The notes beneath the pieces were generated by a model. That model was not told the origin of the DNA, did not search any database, and was given only the letters and a program-made list of their open reading frames with translations. Position numbers and translations under genes: made by a program. This document shows, one piece after another, positions 44,613 to 56,900 of a stretch of DNA of 64,000 nucleotides. The stretch covers positions 496,001 to 560,000 of the forward strand of contig JAECYW010000019.1 of NCBI GenBank assembly GCA_023014335.1. The letters run 5' to 3'. Source of the stretch: Galerina marginata. Its lineage: Eukaryota > Basidiomycota > Agaricomycetes > Agaricales > Galerinaceae. Every line of letters starts with the position of its first letter. Positions within the stretch are counted from its first letter, which is position 1.

Positions 44613-47600
44613 ATGTGTAAGTTGTTACCAATTTAACTATGCTGTCGATTCTAACGTCCTCAATCTCTCTCACTAGCTCTATTAGAGGTCCCAAAACTAG
44701 CGTCATACTTTTTTCGGGATCGTTTACCAAACTACCAGATGATGTGTGATGGCCATGTCTTTACCTCCCCAAATCGAGAATATTTGCCAGATCCGCTTCC
44801 TCTTTACACTGAACTTGGCCCAATGCCGTCTCCAGAAGAACTTCGATGGCGCATTTGGGCAACCCCGACCACCCCTTATACCGCGTTCATCTTCAAAACG
44901 CCCCTCTTTGGTCCTATGATGGGCCGCTTTGACAAATACAAGATCGAACACGATACTTATAACTGGCATTTACCCCGAAACACCTGCAAATCGTGGAAGC
45001 GGTTTGAGCACGGCATGCGTGATGCAGCGGTCAAGATATTGTCCTATTTCTTTTCTAAGCACCCTGACCTCCGACCCTTCTGGAACATCCCTCAAAATCC
45101 TAGTTCCTATGGCTATTTTAATACCCATGATTCAGAACAAGCGGCTCTTGAAGCTGTCGCTTCGTCAATTGACGGTTTCATTGTCTTTTCGGGATATTTA
45201 TCCTTCCTTATCGCTCTCTGTCGCTTTTGTCCCCCATCCACGGGCCCTTTACAAACCACGGCAGAGTTGTTTGAGTCCTCTGGAATCGAAGTACACCCAG
45301 AGTGGATCAAGGGTCTTCATGCTTCTGGTATCGGCAATTTCAGTGTGGAGCAACGGTCCCGTGTAGGATTAATCGTCAAGCTTCCCGATTGTGATTGGAT
45401 CAACCTAGTACCCATCATAATCAAGGCCAATATCTCGGTTTGGCTCTACTGGGGTAAACCGCCTTTCTTAATACATCGGCAATCCTGGGTATCAGACTTG
45501 GAACCGGCACCTTTTTGGACACCGTCGTTAGCCCCACCCGAGCATTCTTTCTCATCCGCGCCCGACCAACCTTCCTCGTCGATTCCAGATGGTTTTCCTC
45601 CTGTTATGTCTGGAAGCAGTCAGCGACCAGGGGAAACGATACGGGATTTTCTGGCGCGTCGTAAAGAGGAAAATGCACAAACCCTTCTAGAGGAAACCAA
45701 TCAGCTTAGGCAGAAACGCTTGAACCGTCAGCTAGCGAATGCAAATCATCGCAAACCTGGTAAAAATGGTGCCAGAGTGTATCGCTGGGTGGACATTGAC
45801 GGATTTCGCATTAGAACCCTCCTTGGTCGTGAACAGATTGAAGAATACTGGTTCGAGTGGGATAAAACCCAGCGGAGGTATGACGCCTTTTCAAACCAGT
45901 GGGACTGTTGCTCGGAATTACCCTCCGATGCCGAGGATGATGGCGGTGAAGAGGACGATTGTGAATCGGACGCTTCTTCCACAATCTTGCCCCTAAAATC
46001 AAAGCGAAGATCATCTCCACCTATTGAAGTTACATCTGACGTAACAGTCAACCCGTCATCTGTCGTTTTGCCCGAGGTTTCATTGTTATCTTATCAAAAT
46101 TCCCAAGTCGCTGCTCTGTCTGTCAAGTTTGGTTGCTCTGCAGATCTTCCAACCACCTCTTTCCCGATGCCGCCTCCAGTTTCCTCTTCACCTCCTGGAA
46201 TTACACCTGATATGCCAGTTGATGCACCACCTGAAGTTTCCCAGCACCTTCCCCACCGTGAAGTCCCTGGGCAAGTCTCGTCTTCCAGTGGCTCTTCATC
46301 GAGAGTTCTTGTTAGTAATGCACCACACTCGCCAGGTGTCGCACAATGTCTTCCACCGCCTCTTCCAGTGACATCACATGCTTCTCTTCCACCTGCTCAA
46401 ACAACACCTGCTGTGGTAGTTGACCCGCTGGCTGAACGAGGGTACGATTTGAATGGTGCTCGTGTTGCGTGGTCAACACATGACAACGCCGACGTCGACG
46501 GCCTTAACCCTCTCCGCACCTCGGTGGAGGACGTTATTGCAGTAAATCGCCCTACGCAGAATGAGCTCCCACTGCCGCCGTTTCAGTCAATCGAGGATAT
46601 CGTTTACTATAGATATGGCTTTGCTTTCAATGAAACTACGTATGATGGCCTGCCACCCTATTTTGATAAAGCTGAGAATCCCTTTAATCACTGGACAACA
46701 GTCTGCCATGCTGTTGGTGGACAGGGTCTGTCATCGTCGACTGCCAACCACCGTCCTATATCGGATTTCCTGGTGGCTCTGCTCAATTCCAAGCGTCCGT
46801 TCCATGATGTTCCTGGGATGTTCTGGGACATGAGTCCTGCAAATGGCGAACAGCTGAAGGATTTAGAATCGAAGCGTCTCACTATTGAAGTCAGGGAATT
46901 CCGTACCGGAGTCCTCTGCCTCCTCCACCCCCGTACCCCCGACTCTGTAGAGAATCCGCGGTGGGTGGTTGCTGTTCCGCCTATAACTGCCTTGGAGTGT
47001 ATTCGGCGCGACCTTGGTCCTTCTTCAATTGACATTTCCGAGTATCTGATGGAGCAAGGGATGTCATTTAATACATTACTTCCTTTAGAGAGTAGTCCAG
47101 GCTCTTGTCCGCCTCGACATCTGGAATTATCTGATCCTCGCCCACTCCTGGGGGACCGGTCAGCTGGGTATAAATTTGACCGTGCTGATTCCGCGGCATA
47201 TGCAACATTTCGGGACTCATTTTTACTTGCTCAACAAAATGGTCGTCGGGCCCTTTCCTTTGGTGGTATCATTGCTCGCTTGGCCAGGGATGTACTTCCA
47301 GACTCTGATATTCTTGCCGGTCCCTCCTCTAGTGCTCGCAGGGGAGAGCAAATGCTTTTTATAGGTGAGGAGAACACCATGGTTGATGATCAGCTCTCGG
47401 AGGAGGAACTGGATTTGATATGTGGGACCTACAGGGTAAAAACTGGAAAGGGTGGTAAGTAACTTATTACTGTCTGTCCTCCCACCTGACTAATTCCTGC
47501 TGTTTGTTAGATCAGACATCTATGTGCTCCTGGTTTCCTCGGGCTAATGTATGGGCATCCACTGGGTATAATGTCGGTCATTGGAATCGAGAGTGCGAGG

Positions 47601-47791
47601 ACTGGTACATTGACCGAGTTGGTTCCATATTGGATGGTACAGCAAAGCCGTTAACTACACATCAATGGCGGCAGCAGATTCGAAAGAATCGACAGGCACC
47701 AAAGCTCGTCTTCCAGATGAACAAGGCGGCAGAGGAGTATCTACTATCTTCATTAGCATCCTCGTTCACCATTACCCCTATGTCGCGTTAA
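44613..47791 (+). CDS. Large gene of an Agaricomycete family of unknown function
   Basis: Exons 44613-44616 (ATG plus one base), 44677-47454 and 47511-47791 join in phase to about 1,020 residues, starting MSLLEVPKLASYFFRD. The middle has a basic motif QRPGETIRDFLARR followed by a charged helix and PGKNGARVYRWVDIDGFRIR with QRRYDAFSNQWDCC; then an acidic stretch and a Pro/Ser-rich linker. The C-terminus has WFPRANVWASTGYNVGHW and CEDWYIDR. I recall this arrangement from many predicted proteins of mushroom genomes, where it occurs in high copy and has no known role. It appears intact. A tiny first exon with 60 bp intron is unusual. Confidence 0.8.
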
Positions 47792-48588
47792 ATCCTGTGG
47801 TTTTGGCCACATAAATTTGTATCATATATTGTATAATCACTTGCCTTGTTTTTGGCCGCAGTTTAATTCAATTTTAACCTCACCTCCGCCATTGAAATGA
47901 ATTCAGGATCGTCACCTACAATAATGTCCTGCTCAACCTCAAGTTCAAATCCCAGTTCCAGATTCTATCTCACTATTGCCAGCACCTTCCTACTAGATTT
48001 CTATTATATATATGATCTACTCTTGCATGCGCCCATTGTTTATGGCGACCTTGTCATTCTTTTCGATCATTGCTACTGTTTAGCTTCACTTAACCCGCTC
48101 TGGTCAGGGCTTTCTAGCTCTTTTGCCATTCCTCCGGCCAATTTTGACCCTCAATATCAGCACAGCATTTAATTTGTCTAACCGATACGGTCGAGTTTCC
48201 CTTTCGACTGGCAGTAACCACCATTGGATCAGTTGTTCGCGCCAAAATCGCGACCTTTCTTGTCTATTTCTCCACATCCGGATCCATCCCGCGGGCACAT
48301 GCGCTAACAATGCACCATTCTCAATTCTTGCTTGACCGAGACTCCAGCGTGAGGGCAACGTCAGGCCAATAGTCATCCCAGCTTACTGTGATATATTACA
48401 TAAAGAGGTCGCAGAGCAAGTCGGCTGGATACTTACATGCAATGAAGTGCATTTCATGTTCTACCATTACTTCTAGCACAAGGGGCATTTATTGGTAGGA
48501 CAGTGCACCACCGAAATCGATCCATATATTGATGCGGGTCGGCCTGGGTAAGCGATAAATGTGGATACAAATCTTCAATATGTAAAAG
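47792..48588. other. Intergenic between two convergent genes
   Basis: AT-rich 3' sequence with no supported exon; a 90-codon minus frame at 48,104-48,376 shows no coding features. Confidence 0.5.
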
Positions 48589-50754
48589 CTAGTATCTGAA
48601 ACCATCAATCTCAATCGTAAATCTTCCCTCTTCAGGTGAAACAATGATGCTATTGATATTGAAAGCTAGACGGGTGTTCAACAGCAGAGAGCGAGCGGCC
48701 ATTCTGGTATGAAGGTTGTGTGATAGTCCAGTGATCAAAGTAACAGAGACTTACAGATCATCTGTGGTTGCGAGTATACGGACTCTAAGAATTCGGTGAG
48801 CGAAATGGAGTTGTTGCACGTATCCATCGCTTGCAAGGGAACCCGTAAGACTCGGAAAATTGACAAGATAAAATTGGACATACTACAATCCCGCTGAAAA
48901 AGACATCCCCGTTAGAACTGCTGAAAGCATCTCATACATCCTGTCAACTTCAACATCAGTCAAGGGGGAAGACTATAAAACGACGTCATCAAAAGATAAG
49001 CATTGGCGTTCATAGCAACTACGAAACTCACCATGTCTGATGACAGTGCGTGAACAACACAGAGAGTAACCAAGATCGAAAATGCCATGTCTCGGATGAA
49101 TTTATCTTGAATCGCAAAAAGTGCATATACAGCTTCACAGATCTTTGACAAGAAAGGCGAAACAAAAAGCGGATCAGCTGCACCCAACAAAGTAACCAGA
49201 GTGCCGAGGCCGATGATGAGTTTCGTCTGCGTAGCTGAAGGTAGACCTTTGTACAATACAGATAAGGGCATGTTGAGAAACAAGTAAGCAACACTCACAA
49301 TGGAAATCATGCCAGGTGCTCCAATTCTCCGGCTTTTCAATGAGAAGCAAAATCAACGGAAGTGTAGCCAACACCATCTGCGCCATGTCAGACCCTTGAT
49401 ATATATCCAGAAGAGTAGCGGAGGGGTAGTCTCTGACTAAGGACAGGATTAAAAGGGCATTGAGACAGTCGGGGTTCCCGTTCGCGGTTCTAATGGCGTG
49501 GTTGATGTACCGTTTAATTTCAGCCTGAAAACCTCTTGAACCCACAGCTCGGTATATCTCCAGAACGGCAAAAAATATGGCGTCTACGGCTCGTTGACTT
49601 GTTTCGGGCAAGCCAAGCAGGCTGTCAAAGAGCGGTAGGATCTCCGGAAGGTATTGGTTAATATACGCGTCCGATGCGTGGGCAATGCTGCCCATGGCCA
49701 AGATAACAGGAACGCACAGTTCCTCTTCAAAGTGCTGGCTTACGGTCGCAGTCCACCAGGTAATAAGTTCAGGGAGGTGCCAATTAATCATGTCGGGGGA
49801 TAAACACCTCAAGTAGCGATGTGTCATTCTGATGGCGAAGGTATAGGAAGCCGCCAAAATACTGGACACAGGCAGTGGAATAGATTCTATAAAGGCTAGG
49901 GCGTGCTTGAAGACCGTCAGATTGGGTGTAAATCAGAACACAGAAAAATAACATACAGGTATAAGCATGGAATGGTGTTCTGTACATTCCCTAACGAGTG
50001 AGGCGTCTTGACACCATGCACCAATCAGTGCCCAGATAGCGTAATCAAGAACCAAGGCGGGTTCATAAACAAGAATAATATAGATTCGGAGCCACGCGAG
50101 TTCGACCAAGGAAAAAATGATTTGCGGCTCTGAAGCACCAGCGGGGAAGAAAGTCAAAAGTATCAACCCCGCGAATTGGCACGCAATGTTGCTGTTTGCT
50201 GTCAACAGGTGGTCGGCTTCCACGGCAATAACAGCTGCGAGGGAACTTGGTTCTATGACTGCCTGGAGACTTGACAAGACTTCAATGGCATCCTAGTAGT
50301 GGCGATTAAAAACTATTTTTCTGAATTGAGAAAGACAATTTACCACGACCGGCACAGTCAAAGAGAATAAGTCAAGTGGAGTGCTGGCATGAATCGGGGA
50401 CTCAGTATCCGAGATTATTGCTGTCGTACGTCGAAACATCTCGATCCCGAGTTCTGAAGACACGATATCGCCCCTGGAGAGAATTGAGAAAGACAAAGGA
50501 AAATGAAGAAGCCAGGTTACCGTTCTATTATCACGACAAGAGCCAGAAGAGCTTGAGCACGATGAAGCCACTCTTTATTGACGTCGCAAGCATGGTCTAA
50601 GAGACGGGAGGTGAGAGCAAGAACTTGAGAACGGCCACATTGGAAGATCTTGAGGACCTGGTTAATACAAGGAAAGGGACGAATGTCATCAACTTACAAA
50701 CTGTTCACGGCGCAGAAGTTGCTGGGTCGTAAGAAACGAGCGAATCCCAATCAT
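48589..50754 (-). CDS. Helical-repeat (ARM/HEAT-like) protein, paralogue 1
   Basis: Multi-exon gene from MIGIRSFLTTQQLLRREQF (50754-50698) through 50657-50521, 50473 onward, to a last exon ending RFTIEIDGFRY and TAG at 48,589. The body is hydrophobic helix after helix (DHACDVNKEWLHRAQALLAL, AVIAVEADHLL, LDYAIWALIGAWCQD, AMGSIAHASDAYINQYLPEI), as in armadillo/HEAT-type solenoids. Length about 600 residues. It aligns along its whole length, exon by exon, with the gene at 56,901-59,085 on the same strand. No catalytic motif seen; a scaffold or transport-receptor-like role is only an inference. Located in the unique segment between repeats b and d. Confidence 0.75.
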
Positions 50755-51365
50755 CCTGGCGTGTTTGTTCTGAAATCGAGGTATGAGTATCTTTATGAAA
50801 GAAACGGGATCACAGGCAAAAAAGTGAGCTTGACACTTATACCATTCCAGGAAGGAGACCCCGTGATCAGCCGGGGGCAAATCGTTGACACGAGGGAGCT
50901 TTTGACTGCGATTGTCAGATTGCCTTACGTAGACCGTCTTCTGCAATTAGCTCGTTGAAGGATAAGTGGATGGGGCAGGCAAAGCAACTAGACAAACTAC
51001 AGAATAAATATCATTCTGTCGACGAAATCTGGGACACGGGAAGGAGAGAGCACAAGAGTACGACCAACAAAAGAAATACTCAGGAGATGCGCGCAGCATG
51101 ATTACCGCGCCGAATGGTGTGAAAATAGAGAAAGCTTGAGGCAGAAACAACTCTCCGACATGGGTATGATAAACCTAAGCAAGACGGTTGAACTCGACGC
51201 CGACATTGACGAAGCTGGCTAACCTCAGTAGGCATTCAAATATCAAATCTATACGGGAAGTCAGCGCAGGATAAGAGACCAAGTAAAACAAATATTTACA
51301 AAACGAAGGAACCAAGCCAAATGAACTTGAGGCATTGGTCAAGGTAAAGCAGATGAGACTGACAG
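50755..51365. other. Upstream region of the helical-repeat gene
   Basis: No exon chain supported. A plus frame at 50,650-50,958 is the shadow of the neighbouring first exons. Confidence 0.45.
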
Positions 51366-53377
51366 GATAACAAGTCAATTCGGAATCGAAGTGTTGAGAA
51401 TCGTCATCAACGCGTACTTGGACTTCGAAGAGCACTGGCCAAGGGCAAGAGATCGCACGAAAGGCACTAAAAGTGTACGAAAAATAACGGCGGGCTGTGA
51501 TAGGATTGATCAAGTTGAGAACAGAAGTATCGGGAACGTTGATAGAAAAAGCTTACCAGAATCAACTGTCGCTGCTATCTCACACGTCTGTGAAGGCTTA
51601 TGTGGACAGAAGTAGTACGGGTGAAGTCGTGATCACGAAAATTGCAGGGAAGAGGTATTTATACACTATAAATGAATTGAAATCGATTCGGTGCTGTAGG
51701 AGGGAAGATGGGAGAGAAAATTTACCTCTGGGGGGATTTCCATCATGCAATTTTTTGCAACCAAACACCAAGGAAAAAACGTTCATCGAAGCAGACCACG
51801 ATGAACGCGCAAGAGCCTGATAAATCGGTGGTACTGCTTGGAGATGAGAGTGCAGTCCAGTCATCAGACACCAAGGCCACTTGAAAACAGCAATCTCGAT
51901 GCCATATCTGGAACAGATCGAACGCCCTGTTTGTGGAGAAAGTCAACATGGCTGCGAAACGGGGAAAAGTCGCAAAATAAATGCCCCAAAAAAACTTACC
52001 TCTCGAAGAATTTGCGATTCTTCAGAGCCTTTTGAACGTGGACAATGTAGAGACCCGAGCTTCACCCGGATGGCCAGGTTCATCAGTACTGACCAGATGA
52101 ACATGAGGGCCGTCGTACAAGAGGTAAGGATAAGGAATGAATCGTCGCTTCATAGTCCAAAAATACCCATGACAAATCCGAGATCACGTGCTGCACAGAG
52201 AGTCAAAATCGTTCCAAGTCCTTCGTACATTGTCAACATTCATTTCGATTCTTTTGCATCGTCAACGATTTTGTTTACAAAAATTCCTGGCGTCTCTGTC
52301 TCATCCACTAGTGGATTCGTTGGCCATAAACTACGCAAGGCCGTCATATTTCCGTCAATATCTCTGTATACAAGGCACTCGCCGTCGACCACTACCATTC
52401 CACACTGGCAGTCAGGTAAGATTCATTTTCAATCTAATTCTTCTGGTGTTGACATACTATTTAGGGTGCAGTACCGCCAGTCTATTCTGGTGGTCGATGG
52501 CATGCTACGATAGAGCGACCTCAGTATCGAATGGACCGCCGGCGTTCTCGTTCTCAGTCTTCAATATTTCAATCCTGGCCGGCTCGGTGTCTAGCTCGTT
52601 CATGTGGCTCTGATGAACTGAGTACCTGAACCGCTTTCCTTGTGATTTTAGATCAGAATGACGTTATCGACATATATGCGGTTTCGAAGTAAGCGCTATT
52701 CTTCGCAACTGCTGTTCTTGACCATTAGATTTACCATGGTCGTTCAGGTCGCGCAGCTCCCATCATAGAACCTGGAGGAGACAGGCAGGAAGGATTAAGC
52801 ACCCTAAAGATGCTTCTGGTGCTCGTCGAGCTCGTCTTCGGTGATCGAGGAGCCGCACAGTACGTCTTGCATCGGTTTATCAGGTTTCCTTACTAATTTC
52901 GCTTTTAATAGGTAGCGTTGAACCTCTACCCTCTTCGCCCACAATCTTACCGACGTAGGTCGACGTTATGGAGGCTTTCTGTAATTTTGGTACAAGCAAG
53001 CTTCAGGATCACGGTCAAGCACAACCGGTCGCCTTTTCTATCTTTTCCGTGTTCATCTGGCTCCGATGAACATTTTTTCCTGGTCGGTCGGCTGCAGAAA
53101 GTCTCTGGTCTCCTGCTCGTTCATTTGGATGGCTCTGATGAACTGCCGCTTTCCGCTTTCCTCAATCTTGATTCAGAAGGCAACATATGAGAGGTTCAGA
53201 GTTGGGAGTTATCCTTCGCAGGGTACGTCTCGCATCCATTTATCACGATTCTGTACTGATTTTGCTCTCGATTATGTAGCCTTGACCCTGACTTCCTCGA
53301 CCGCAATCCTACCAATGTTGGTGGATGTAGTGTGCGTTTCGCATCATCTCGGAAACATGATCATCGTCAAGCACGAC
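51366..53377 (+). repeat. 2.0 kb inverted repeat, copy d
   Basis: Inverse of 59,472-61,485, almost identical. The outer end reads GGATAACAAGTCAATTCGG against GGATAACTAGTCAATTCGG in copy e. On the minus strand, part of it (51,743-51,949) is a diverged relative of copies a-c. Contains several GTTCATC…GATGAAC pairs (52,078-52,102; 52,598-52,618; 53,051-53,071; 53,119-53,143). Its 210- and 141-codon frames cross intron-like blocks and are not taken as genes. Confidence 0.9.
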
Positions 53378-54185
53378 ATGTTCTTCTCGCTATTTATTTG
53401 GCCTAATGAACATTCTTTCCGGTTCTTCGGCTGTTGAAACCGACATTCGTTGATGTTAGAACGAGGAATATTCCCTAGAGGTGTTTTTCTTTTTTTTCAT
53501 CTCCTTTTCTACACCATGAACTGATTTCAATTCATTTATGGCTTAGAAACTCGTCTTGTCTCCAGTTTCATAGTCACAAGCCCGTCATAGCACCTCTGTT
53601 TACACGTAAAGCAGCGCGTTTGACTAGAGCATCTTTCGCTTTCCGTAGGATTTCCACCCTTGCGCTACCTTCCTTTACCCTGTCTAGATTTGATATCAGA
53701 ATAAATTCCGAGATTATCCGTCTCTACCAGTCGCGTCTTACTTAACCCTAAGGTTCTATCACATGTTTCATCGTCTCGAGACCTCTGTCATTAGGCGTGT
53801 ATACGTAAGTGTTCTTTTCTCTCGGTTAGTTCCTCTCGTGTTCTCATCTACGTATTTATCTCGGCCACTTTCGTCAATTCTGGGTGATGCCTGGATTGTC
53901 ATCAGCTATACACTCTTCTCCCAGGTACCTCGTGTAGGAGCATTATCTACCTGCGAAGTAACAGCATTTTTTCCCCACGTTTCTTTTTGCATTTTGTTTC
54001 CAGCGAGAGTTTTTTTTTTTAATTCTAATGACGTTTTGTCGGCCATGCGTCCCCCATTCTTGCGCGTTCTGTTAGATGTGTATATATTATTTCAGGTACT
54101 GAATGCAGCATAATAAACTCGGTTGGCACAAATAAAATTTATATATCCAAACTTTTACAAATACAGAATTTGTATTACTCGAGTA
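53378..54185. other. Diverged repeat sequence, no gene seen
   Basis: 53,400-53,600 continues the repeat family (AATGAACATTC; GAGGTGTTTTTC … TTTATGGC block) without a partner in copy e. The remainder shows no gene. Confidence 0.45.
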
Positions 54186-55890
54186 TCACTGCCTTGTTTC
54201 TCTGAGCCATACTTTGATTGCAACCAAGGTATATCGAAGGGCAGATTTCGCAGCATCCCAGCATGTCATGTAAAAGTCCTTCAATATCCCTCCAGCCCAC
54301 AAGGAGACCGACATGATTCCAGCAACCAAGGGAGCAAGGAGTAAACGTCCAGCTTCTTGCTGATCTGATGTACTTGGGTAGTATCGGAGAAACACTGAAG
54401 CAGCGAGCACCAAAGATAATGACCCCACAGCGATAACTAGAGAGTCATGTCCATGCTCGCTATTCAAACCAAAAAACCACCGCAGATTGTCCCAATATAC
54501 CTAAAGATTACTCTCCTTAATACGAAGTCACTACACTGGAATTTCGAGTACAAAACCTACCTGCATTGAAGATCCTTTTTTTTGAAAGTGACCGGATGAC
54601 CAGATGCGTATAAATGTATCTTCACCCGTCCCGGAAGACGCTGCTACAAGTAAATTATACTGGGCCGCTTCGTAACCCTTGTGCATCCTTTGAGGCAAAG
54701 AACGTGAAAGGACCACAGGGAACTCACGCAGATGGCTTGAACCGAATGACCTAGTGAGGAGAGCAACAAGTTATCATATGGAATTCAGGAAACTGAGATG
54801 TCATCTTACTTTCATGATCTAAGGTCTGATCAATCGCAGCAGTTGCAGTATCCCAGATCTGTAGACAACCCGACGGCGATCCACATGTTACTTGCCTTCC
54901 ACCTTTAAGAAAGGATAGCTTCACGGGATATATCTCTTCCATGTCTGCGGGGTGCATATAAGACTGAGTAGGTTTCCTGCTTCCTATTCGAAACAAGCCC
55001 ATGCCATCGACATTGTGCACTAAAAGACAAGAATTATCAGGTGAAAGAGCTGAACTCCCTCTGTTAGAAATGTGTGAGTCAAGGTAAACATTGGCGGAGC
55101 CACAAGATACAGACATGGGACGTAGAATACCAGGATGATTGGTACCCATTTCCCAGAGGTTCGTCCTGGTTGCGATATCCCAGCATCTGATCATGAGGTG
55201 GAATGATCAGTGATCGGACGAAAGTGATCGGACAAAAACAACAAGACAAAAAGACACGTACATAATGCCGTGATTTAAGTATGCAACGATTAATTGAGAA
55301 CCTTGGGGTAGAAAATGCACCGAACGCGGTCTCACTCGATTATCGCTATCACTGGGAAGATCGACAAGAGGTTCCGGCATTAAAACAGACGTTGCGTAGG
55401 ATTCTGCAAGATCTCAGCAGGTTGTATTGCAGCAGGGAATTTGTGGGCATACGTGGAGATAGCCTAGTGGCGACTTGGACTTCAGAACCAACGCCAACGG
55501 CGAGTCTATCTCTTTTCGAATCATAATCAAGAGCATACACTGGCGCGTCAACTCCAATGTGGACTTTCTTTCTCCTGCCAGCAAATTTAACCTGTCAGGA
55601 GTTTAGATGTAAGTTTCATTTGAAAAGAAGTAACGTACTGTTATCTCTTCAATGAGCTCTAGTTTCCCGTCGTGACATCCGAAAAAAACCGAGTTTCTTC
55701 CCCTCCAACAGACAGAGACGACAGGGCTGTCTAAACACAACTTGTGCAATAGACGCCCAGTGTCCATGCTCCAGATGATAAGGAATTGATCATTCCCAGC
55801 GCTAGCCAGGTACGTGCCGCAGGGTGAAATGTCTAAGGCATTAATGCCATCGACGTGTCCGTGTCTAAGGGTGCGGAGGTGATGGTACAT
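54186..55890 (-). CDS. WD40-repeat protein with C-terminal membrane helices
   Basis: Starts at ATG 55,890 and ends at TGA 54,186. The first exon 55890-55639 carries GHVDGINALDISPCGTYLAS…DQFLIIWSMDTG, a standard WD40 blade (GH … D … IW). Later exons give ALDYDSKRDRLAVGVGSEVQ, FLPQGSQLIVAYLNHGI-CWDIATRT, CGSPSGCLQIWDTAT and DTFIRIWSSG. Junctions fit GT-AG introns with correct phase, including one that skips two in-frame stops (intron ending …GCACAAG before GYEAAQYN). The last exon has two hydrophobic segments (AVGSLSLVLAASVFL, LVAGIMSVSLWAGG), so the beta-propeller is probably anchored in a membrane by a tail. About 480 residues, intact. Specific partner unknown. Confidence 0.85.
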
Positions 55891-56014
55891 TCAAGAAGGC
55901 TTGTAAAGAGCACTCAGGTTTGCTCGAAGCCTTTGTTCTTTGAGACTCCGAAGCTCCGATGAAAGAACCTTCAGGCTTCAGCTTCGCTGCGCCATACGAA
56001 ATCAAACGAACGCG

Positions 56015-56791
56015 ATGCAAAACTTTAAAGCGAGTTATCGGTGCAACAACCCTGTTTGTGCAGTTAGGTCTGACCTAAAGGCCTGTTCAAATTGTAGATC
56101 AGCAAGGTCTGTTGACGACTATTAAATTGACTGCCATCGAGGGACTTACGACCATTTAAACTGTGACAGATATTGCTCAGTTTATTGCCAGAAATTGGAT
56201 TGGAAGGTATGCTGCAAGCTTCTTTGGTAATCCGACGTCTTTATTTTCAAACATTTCAAGGATCATAAAATTATCTGCAATCAGAACGTGAACTACGCCG
56301 TTGAGCTGTCAAAGGATGATACACAAGGATACCTTTTTCCAGGAATTCCGCGAGGACTCTCACTAGTCGACCTCGATCAGAAGTTGGAGAAATGGGTTGC
56401 TCTCCACAAATCCAAGTTGATGTTCGCCACAATTCATGCGTTGCGTCTCCCTGATGATATTAACCGCTCGACCACTCATCTCCTTCAAATACAAGTTCGC
56501 ATCTTCGGAACATCCGACAAGTCAAATATTGCCTTTGAGATTACACATGCAGCTGTGCTAGATGTGGGTTCAGATACGGCAGTGAAGGGCCATTGGGCAG
56601 AAAACTTTGCATTAGTCGGGTCATTAAGGACGAAACGAGCTCTGAATGTTGCAGTCGTTGGGATTGAATGCCCCCCTTTGCACAACCAGATAGTCCCATT
56701 TACCATCGAAAGTGTCAAAGGCATGGCAATTGTCAACGACTGGGCTAGTGTTCTCATAAATGGGATCAACAAGGGGCTGGATAGAATGTGA
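56015..56791 (+). CDS. MYND-type zinc-finger protein
   Basis: Exons 56015-56106, 56170-56206 and 56261-56791 join in phase to 219 residues. The MYND finger is at residues about 9-50: C-N-x2-C … C-S-x-C … YCSVYCQKLDW-KDHKIIC, with the usual C-x2-C, C-x2-C, C-x3-C and H-x3-C spacing pattern. The remaining ~165 residues form an unassigned domain. MYND fingers bind short proline-rich peptides; in Agaricomycetes they are a large, mostly uncharacterised family. The gene starts 125 bp from the WD40 gene in divergent orientation. Confidence 0.85.
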
Positions 56792-56900
56792 TGGAGAATG
56801 TTTTTGTATTTCGTTTGACAAATACAATTTACTGTGACCCTCCGATTAGACTATAAGATCTTATAAGATGGGGCCAATGAAACGAAGCAAGATTGCGAGA

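Noticed and set aside
51881..52613. 210- and 141-codon frames, duplicated at 60,236-60,968
   Set aside because: Present only as repeat copies, overlap each other in two frames, and cross intron-like blocks; no recognisable protein.
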